DNA from: Silicimonas sp. | GTDB taxonomy: Bacteria > Pseudomonadota > Alphaproteobacteria > Rhodobacterales > Rhodobacteraceae | Reading direction: 5' to 3' | Length of the DNA stretch: 35,313 nucleotides | Assembly: GCA_025800205.1 (NCBI GenBank) | Contig: JAOXSD010000037.1 | Location: 1-35,313 of the forward strand | Shown here: positions 30,482 through 35,313 of the stretch, in pieces | How positions within the stretch are numbered: position 1 is the stretch's first letter | Layout of the letters: each line of letters opens with the position of its first letter | Translations under genes and position numbers: made by a program | Notes under the pieces: model-generated | What the model saw: only the letters and a program-made list of their open reading frames with translations | What the model was told of the DNA's origin: nothing | Databases searched by the model: none

Positions 30482-32545
30482 TCAGCGCCGCCCTTCCCAG
30501 AGCCAGGCGCCAACGGCGAAACCGGCGGCCAGAAGCAGCATCGCCCAGGCGGGCAACAGGGGCGAGACGCGGATGTCGGCGGTCAGATAGGCCGCGCGGG
30601 GCGTGATGCCGATCCAGCCGCGCCCCGAGGCCTGGCGGCCTTCGCGCACCCGGCGGATGTCGGGCAGGCCCGTGCTGATCCGGACAATGCCGCCGCGGGT
30701 TGCCTCCACCGCCGGGGTGAGCATGGCGCCATCGGCAATGGTCACCTCGAATTCCTTCGGGGCCGCAGGGCCGAGGGCCACCACGCTTTCGCGGTCGCCT
30801 TCCTTCAGCCGGTAGAGCCCCATCTCGGCCCCGGTCCAATCGGCGCTGAACCGGCCCGGAGAAACCTCGGTCAGCGGCACCAGGGTGACGCTGCCATCGG
30901 GCGCGGTCACTTCGACCTCGCCCACCGCCTCGCCGAGGCTGCGGCGGGTGATGCTCATGGTCTGGCCTTTGGCGAGGGCGGTCAGCGCCTCCTCTTCCAG
31001 ATCCGGTTCCTTCATCATCCAATGGGCGAGGCGGCGCAAAAGTTCGAGCTGCGGACCGCCGCCTTCGAAGCCGCGCGACCAGAGCCAGGCGTGATCGGAG
31101 GCCAGGAGCGCCACCCGCCCTGCCCCCACCCGGTCGAGCAGGAGAAGCGGCGCACCATCAAGCCCGGTCATCACCGTGTCACTGTCGCCCGGGCGCACAT
31201 CGATGATGCGCAGCCAGCGGCCCCAGGGCGCCTCTTCCTCGGTTGCGGGCATGAAACCTTCGGTCACCGGGTGGCGCTGGCCCAGGTCGGAGACTTCGGG
31301 CAGGTAAAGTTCCTCGCGCACGAGGCCGGTGGGTTCGCCGGGCAGGATGTCCGACAAGGGTGAGCGGTAGATCGATTCGGCCGCCGCGTAATCGGGGCCG
31401 GCCGCGACGAGGAGCGCGCCGCCGTCTTCGACATATTGGCGGACGTTGTCGAGATAGATGCCGGGCAGGATGCCGCGCCGCTTGTAGCGGTCGAAGATGA
31501 TCAGGTCGAATTCGTCGATCTTGTCGAGGAACAATTCGCGGGTCGGAAAGGCGATGAGGCTCAACTCATTGACCGGCACACCGTCCTGTTTTTCGGGCGG
31601 GCGCAGGATGGTGAAATGCACCAGATCGACGCCCGCGTCGGATTTCAGAAGGTTGCGCCAGGTGCGTTCGCCCGCATGGGGCTCGCCGGAGACGAGAAGC
31701 ACCCGGAGCCGGTCGCGGACCCCGTTGATCTGCACCACGGCGGCATTGTTGCGGGCGGTCAGTTCGTCCGGCGCTTCGGGCACGTTGAACTGGATCACGT
31801 TCATGCCGCCATGCTGGAGCGTCACCGGCAGATCGAGCGTCTGGCCCACGGGAACGGTGTAGCGCTGGGGCGTGGCCCCATCGACGGCGATTTCGATCTC
31901 GGCCTGGGCGGGCAGGCCTGCGGGCACCGCACCCTGATCCTCGATCCTCAGCTGCAGGATGACCGGCTCACCGATGATCGCGAAGGCCGGGGCGTTCTGG
32001 ACCATCAGGCGGCGGTCCCAATCGTCCTTTTCGCCGGTGAGCAGCAGGTGCAGCGGCGCGGGCATCTCGGGCAGTGCTTCGATGTCGTGAAGTTGGCCAT
32101 CGGAAAGCAGGATGGCGCCGGCGAGCCGGGCGCGGGGTTCGTCGGCCATGGCCTCCGACAGCGCAGTCATCAGAAGCGTGCCGCGATTGCCGTCGCTGTC
32201 GCCGAGCGTGATGAGGCGCAGTTCGGTATTGGCGAGGGTCGCGATTTCGGCCTCGACCCGGGCCACCGCCTCGGCGATCTGATCGGGGCGCGTGGCAATG
32301 CCCTGGCTCGCACTTTCATCGACCACCAGCAGAACGATGTCGGAGAACGGTTCGCGGTCTTCCACCTGCAGCGAAGGGTTGGCCAGCGCCAGCACCAGCA
32401 CCGCGAAGGCCATGGCGCGCAGGGCCCAGCCGGTGAGGCCGCGCCAGAGCGCGATACTGACGAATAGGACAGCGAGTGCCAGTGCCACCCAGACCACCGA
32501 CCAGGGCAGAAGCGGGTCGAAGAGGATGCGGCTTGCGTCCATCAT
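30482..32545 (-). CDS. Large membrane protein of the DUF4159/BatA-type operon
   Basis: A 687-aa protein with two N-terminal membrane helices (about residues 12-33 and 40-57) and one near the C-terminus (PLLPAWAMLLLAAGFAVGAWLW). Between them is a periplasmic region whose first part looks like a von Willebrand factor A fold (IVLLVVDESASQG with the D-x-S-x-S-type start, ILLSDGQLHD). The second part resembles a class I glutamine amidotransferase-like fold (DRLRVLLVSGEPHAG, FDLIIFDRY, GGALLVAAGPDYAA), without a convincing catalytic triad. Its start overlaps the stop of the DUF4159 gene by four bases (ATGA). Similar genes occur with MoxR ATPases and DUF58 proteins; function unknown. Confidence 0.85.
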   Translation of the reverse strand: MMDASRILFDPLLPWSVVWVALALAVLFVSIALWRGLTGWALRAMAFAVLVLALANPSLQVEDREPFSDIVLLVVDESASQGIATRPDQIAEAVARVEAEIATLANTELRLITLGDSDGNRGTLLMTALSEAMADEPRARLAGAILLSDGQLHDIEALPEMPAPLHLLLTGEKDDWDRRLMVQNAPAFAIIGEPVILQLRIEDQGAVPAGLPAQAEIEIAVDGATPQRYTVPVGQTLDLPVTLQHGGMNVIQFNVPEAPDELTARNNAAVVQINGVRDRLRVLLVSGEPHAGERTWRNLLKSDAGVDLVHFTILRPPEKQDGVPVNELSLIAFPTRELFLDKIDEFDLIIFDRYKRRGILPGIYLDNVRQYVEDGGALLVAAGPDYAAAESIYRSPLSDILPGEPTGLVREELYLPEVSDLGQRHPVTEGFMPATEEEAPWGRWLRIIDVRPGDSDTVMTGLDGAPLLLLDRVGAGRVALLASDHAWLWSRGFEGGGPQLELLRRLAHWMMKEPDLEEEALTALAKGQTMSITRRSLGEAVGEVEVTAPDGSVTLVPLTEVSPGRFSADWTGAEMGLYRLKEGDRESVVALGPAAPKEFEVTIADGAMLTPAVEATRGGIVRISTGLPDIRRVREGRQASGRGWIGITPRAAYLTADIRVSPLLPAWAMLLLAAGFAVGAWLWEGRR

Positions 32546-35307
32546 TGGCCCAGCCTGTCCAGAAGGGCCGGCACATGGACCTGGTCGGATTTGTAGTTGC
32601 CGGTCAGCACATGCATGATCAGGTTGACGCCGAAGCGATAGGCGATCTCCCGTTGCCGTTCGCCGGAAAAGCCGCGCCCGACCGGGAACATCGGGCGGCC
32701 CCGTTCATCCAGCGCCCAGGCGGCCGCCCAGTCATTGCCGCCAATCACCACCGGGGTCACGTTGTCGTTGAGGTTGCGGAACGGCATGCCCTCGGCGAGT
32801 TCCGCATCGGCGGGGGCCGCTTCGACCCAGACCTCGCGGGAGGCATGGCGGCCGGGAAAGTCCTGCAAGAGGTAGAACGTGCGGGTCAGCACGTGATCGG
32901 TCGGGATCTGTTCGAGCGGCGGGATGTCGAGGGGCAGCGCCAGTTGTTGCAGCTTGCGCCCGTTGGGGCTGGCGGTGCCGAAACCGGCGGAGCCTGCGTC
33001 GCGGGTGTCGAAAAGGATCATGCCGCCGGTGCGCAGGTAGCGGTTGAGCCGCGCATAGGCCTCGGAGGACGGGCGCGGCTGGCGCTCGGAAATCGGCCAG
33101 TAAAGGAAGGGGTAGACGGAGAGTTCGTCGGTTTCGAGATTGATCGCCACCGGTTCGACCGGCTCGATCGAGGTCCGGCGGAAGATCACCTCGGACAGGG
33201 CGCGCAGGCCTGCGGCGGCGACGTCATCGACGCGGGAATCCGTGGTGATCACATGGGCGAGCGTGACTTCGGAGGCCGCCGAGAGGATGCGGTCGAGGGT
33301 CTGATCGGATTGCGCCTCGGCGGGCATCGGGGTGAGCGTGAGCACGGCCAGCAGGGCGGCGGTCGAGGGGGCGCGCGACAGGCGGCCCGACAGGGCGAGC
33401 GTGGCGATCACATCCGCCATCAGGGCCAGCAGACCGAGCGAGAGGATCAGACCCATGAGCGGTGTTTCCCTTGCAATCACAAAGCCTTCCACCGCCACGG
33501 TCGCAGGCCATATGGTCGGGGTGAGACTGGCCTCGGCGCCCAGGACATTGCGGGCAATGCGGCGTTTCTCGCCCGTGTAAAGCCCCGGTGGCAGGTCCGG
33601 GCCGGGACGTTCGGTGGCCAGCCGTTCGCCTTCGATGCCCGCCAGTTCGCCGGCCTCGATCACCTCACCAAAGCCGGTGAGTTCCTGATCGAGCGACCAT
33701 GTGGTGCCCGCCAGATCTTCGGCTGTCAGGGCGGCGGGGCGCGAGGAGACCGCAAGCCGCTCCAGCAGCTGCACAAAGAGCCCCGAAAGCGGCAGCGTCG
33801 ACCATTCGGCATTGGCGGTGACGTGGAACAGGACCACCTGCCCCGCCTCGAGCCGTTTGCGGGTGACCAAGGGCGTGCCATCGGCGAGCGTGGCGATGGT
33901 GCGTTCGGCGAGTGTCGGGTCCGGCTGCGCCATCACTTGCGACGCGACCGTCACGTCTTCGGGCACCGAAAGGCCGAAAAACGGGCTGTCGGGGCCAAAG
34001 GCGCGCAGGGCCTTGGGTTCGCCCCAGGACATCGCCCCGCCCACGGTGCGGCCGCCTGCGCGCAGGCGCACGGGCATCAGAATGTCTTCCTCGGCCCGGC
34101 CCATGTCGGAGGCCGCAAGACGCGGACCGGCAAAGCGCAACAAGAGCCCGCCTTTCCTGACCCAGTCTTCCAGCGCACCCGGCTCGTCGCCCGCCAGCGT
34201 CACCACATCGGCGAGAATGATCACATCGGGATTGGCGAGCAGGATGTCCGAAATCGCGCCGTCGATCAGATCCGCCGTCTCCACCAGCGCCTGCTCCAGA
34301 TAATGGGTGGGCGAGAGGAGTTGCAGCCCCTCGCGGCTTTCGCTGGGGGCGATGATCGCCACTTCGCGGCGGCGCAGGCTGTCATCGGTGAGGCTGACGG
34401 CGCCGGCGGAGCGGCGGGCTTCGATCTCGAAACGGGTGACGCGGTTTCTGAGTTCGGCAGGCAGGCTGAAGACCACCTCCGAAGTGGTTTCACCGGAAGG
34501 GAAATCCGCATTGGCCTGGGCCAGTTTCCGCATCGCCCCCGAGGGGTCGCGGCCATGGACGGCGATTGTGACCTCGGCATCCGACCCGCCCCGGGAGCGC
34601 AGCACCGGCAGGCGAATCGTGCCCTCATCAAAGACCGCCGGGCCGAGGCCGAAGACCGGGCGCGGGCTTTCAAAGATGGTCACCGCACCGCGCGATTGCA
34701 GCGCGCTCAGCACCGGGACGCGCCAGTCCCGGGCCAACCCGTCAGAGAACCAGAACGTGTCAAAATCCCCCTCCAACCCATTGGCCCAGCTTTGCAATTC
34801 TTCCGCGTCGGCCGACCACGCCACGGGCTGGATCCCCGGCAGTTGCCCCGCCCAGGCCCCCGCAGCCCGCCAGGGCAGCGCGCCATCAGCGGGCAGATCG
34901 GTGAGCGAGACAATCGCCGTCTCGCGCCCCGCCAGGGCCGCTTCGCCCAGCAGATCCTCAACGCGCTCCATGCGCCGCGCCCAATCGGGCGCCTCGGCCC
35001 AGGAACCGTCCATCACGATCAGAAGCGGCCCCTCGCCCCCCGTCTCGGGCTCGGGGTTCAGAACCGGCCCTGCAAAACCGATGATCGCGGCAGCCACCGC
35101 CAGCATCCGCAACATGAGAAGCCACCAGGGCGTGCGGTCGGTCTGTGTTTCGTCGTCGGTGAGCCCCAGCATCAGCGCCACCGCCGGGAAACGCCGCCGG
35201 ATCGGCGCCGGCGGCACGGCGCGCAGGAGGAGCCACAGGATCGGCAGCGCGATCAGCCCGGCCAGCAGCCAGGGCGTCAGAAATCCGATGGGACCGATGG
35301 ACCACAT
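32542..35307 (-). CDS. DUF4159 domain protein with BatA-like N-terminus
   Basis: A 921-aa membrane protein. The N-terminus (GFLTPWLLAGLIALPILWLLLRAVPPAPIRRRFPA, then a second helix near residue 70) is the BatA/aerotolerance-type anchor. A vWA-like region and a glutamine amidotransferase-like region (DVIILADVVTLAGDEPGALEDWVRKGGLLLRFAGPRL) follow; another membrane helix pair lies near residues 610-660. The C-terminal 210 residues are DUF4159 (SVYPFLYWPIS, LNRYLRTGGMILFDTRDAG, FRNLNDNVTPVVIGGNDWAAAW, RFGVNLIMHVLTGNYKSDQ). The ATG at 35307 is preceded by TGATG, as if an upstream coding gene, expected to be DUF58, ends there. The operon probably continues with a MoxR ATPase beyond the window. Confidence 0.88.
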   Translation of the reverse strand: MWSIGPIGFLTPWLLAGLIALPILWLLLRAVPPAPIRRRFPAVALMLGLTDDETQTDRTPWWLLMLRMLAVAAAIIGFAGPVLNPEPETGGEGPLLIVMDGSWAEAPDWARRMERVEDLLGEAALAGRETAIVSLTDLPADGALPWRAAGAWAGQLPGIQPVAWSADAEELQSWANGLEGDFDTFWFSDGLARDWRVPVLSALQSRGAVTIFESPRPVFGLGPAVFDEGTIRLPVLRSRGGSDAEVTIAVHGRDPSGAMRKLAQANADFPSGETTSEVVFSLPAELRNRVTRFEIEARRSAGAVSLTDDSLRRREVAIIAPSESREGLQLLSPTHYLEQALVETADLIDGAISDILLANPDVIILADVVTLAGDEPGALEDWVRKGGLLLRFAGPRLAASDMGRAEEDILMPVRLRAGGRTVGGAMSWGEPKALRAFGPDSPFFGLSVPEDVTVASQVMAQPDPTLAERTIATLADGTPLVTRKRLEAGQVVLFHVTANAEWSTLPLSGLFVQLLERLAVSSRPAALTAEDLAGTTWSLDQELTGFGEVIEAGELAGIEGERLATERPGPDLPPGLYTGEKRRIARNVLGAEASLTPTIWPATVAVEGFVIARETPLMGLILSLGLLALMADVIATLALSGRLSRAPSTAALLAVLTLTPMPAEAQSDQTLDRILSAASEVTLAHVITTDSRVDDVAAAGLRALSEVIFRRTSIEPVEPVAINLETDELSVYPFLYWPISERQPRPSSEAYARLNRYLRTGGMILFDTRDAGSAGFGTASPNGRKLQQLALPLDIPPLEQIPTDHVLTRTFYLLQDFPGRHASREVWVEAAPADAELAEGMPFRNLNDNVTPVVIGGNDWAAAWALDERGRPMFPVGRGFSGERQREIAYRFGVNLIMHVLTGNYKSDQVHVPALLDRLGQ

Positions 35308-35313
35308 CAGTGC

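Overview
This 35.3 kb window is GC-rich, densely packed chromosomal DNA of an alphaproteobacterium, most likely a Rhodobacterales member (Roseobacter/Paracoccus relatives). That placement rests on protein content: IalB, a DUF853 HerA-like ATPase, a COG3602 ACT protein, a DUF4159/BatA-like operon, a BolA-monothiol glutaredoxin pair and ZapA with a coiled-coil partner. It also rests on regulatory sites: a GAAC-N7-GAAC LexA box, a TTAA-N7-TTAA CtrA box and an alphaproteobacterial RNase P RNA. No phage, insertion sequence, tRNA or rRNA gene was seen.

Layout. 1-3.0 kb: 3' end of metG, two small ORFs, DUF983 and Nudix proteins and a ParDE toxin-antitoxin pair, all rightward except one small ORF. 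3.0-5.8 kb: a leftward EamA transporter, then a leftward fatty acid desaturase divergent from an XRE regulator. 5.8-7.2 kb: a leftward lipoprotein/lipocalin/Rossmann-protein operon whose genes overlap by ATGA. 7.3-8.7 kb: an orphan ImuA-like SOS gene and a short-chain dehydrogenase. 8.7-11.4 kb: IalB, a gene-free stretch with two candidate leftward small RNAs, and the DUF853 ATPase. 11.5-15.0 kb: a DUF3047 protein and DNA polymerase I. 15.04-15.70 kb: a gene-free region with two tandem, homologous small-RNA-like units. 15.7-19.0 kb: ACT protein, PurL, BolA and Grx4. 19.1-22.3 kb: ZapA and a coiled-coil protein divergent from transketolase. 22.4-25.2 kb: response regulator with an upstream CtrA box, GNAT acetyltransferase, ribosomal protein L33, DUF533 protein and RNase P RNA, all leftward. 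25.2-28.4 kb: amidase, excalibur-type lipoprotein and gatA/gatC, leftward. 28.5-29.8 kb: trpB. 29.95-35.3 kb: a leftward unknown protein and two large membrane proteins of a DUF4159/BatA-type operon that probably continues past the right edge.

Most genes are housekeeping: translation (metG, gatCA, rpmG, rnpB), replication and repair (polA, ImuA-like), purine, tryptophan and pentose metabolism (purL, trpB, tkt), Fe-S handling (BolA/Grx4) and division (zapA). The least expected content is non-coding: the tandem RNA units at 15.2-15.6 kb, two leftward RNA candidates at 9.55-9.78 kb (one with an exposed anti-Shine-Dalgarno stretch), and the apparently leaderless LexA-controlled promoter of the ImuA-like gene. 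All were read by eye; no folding, alignment or database search was run.
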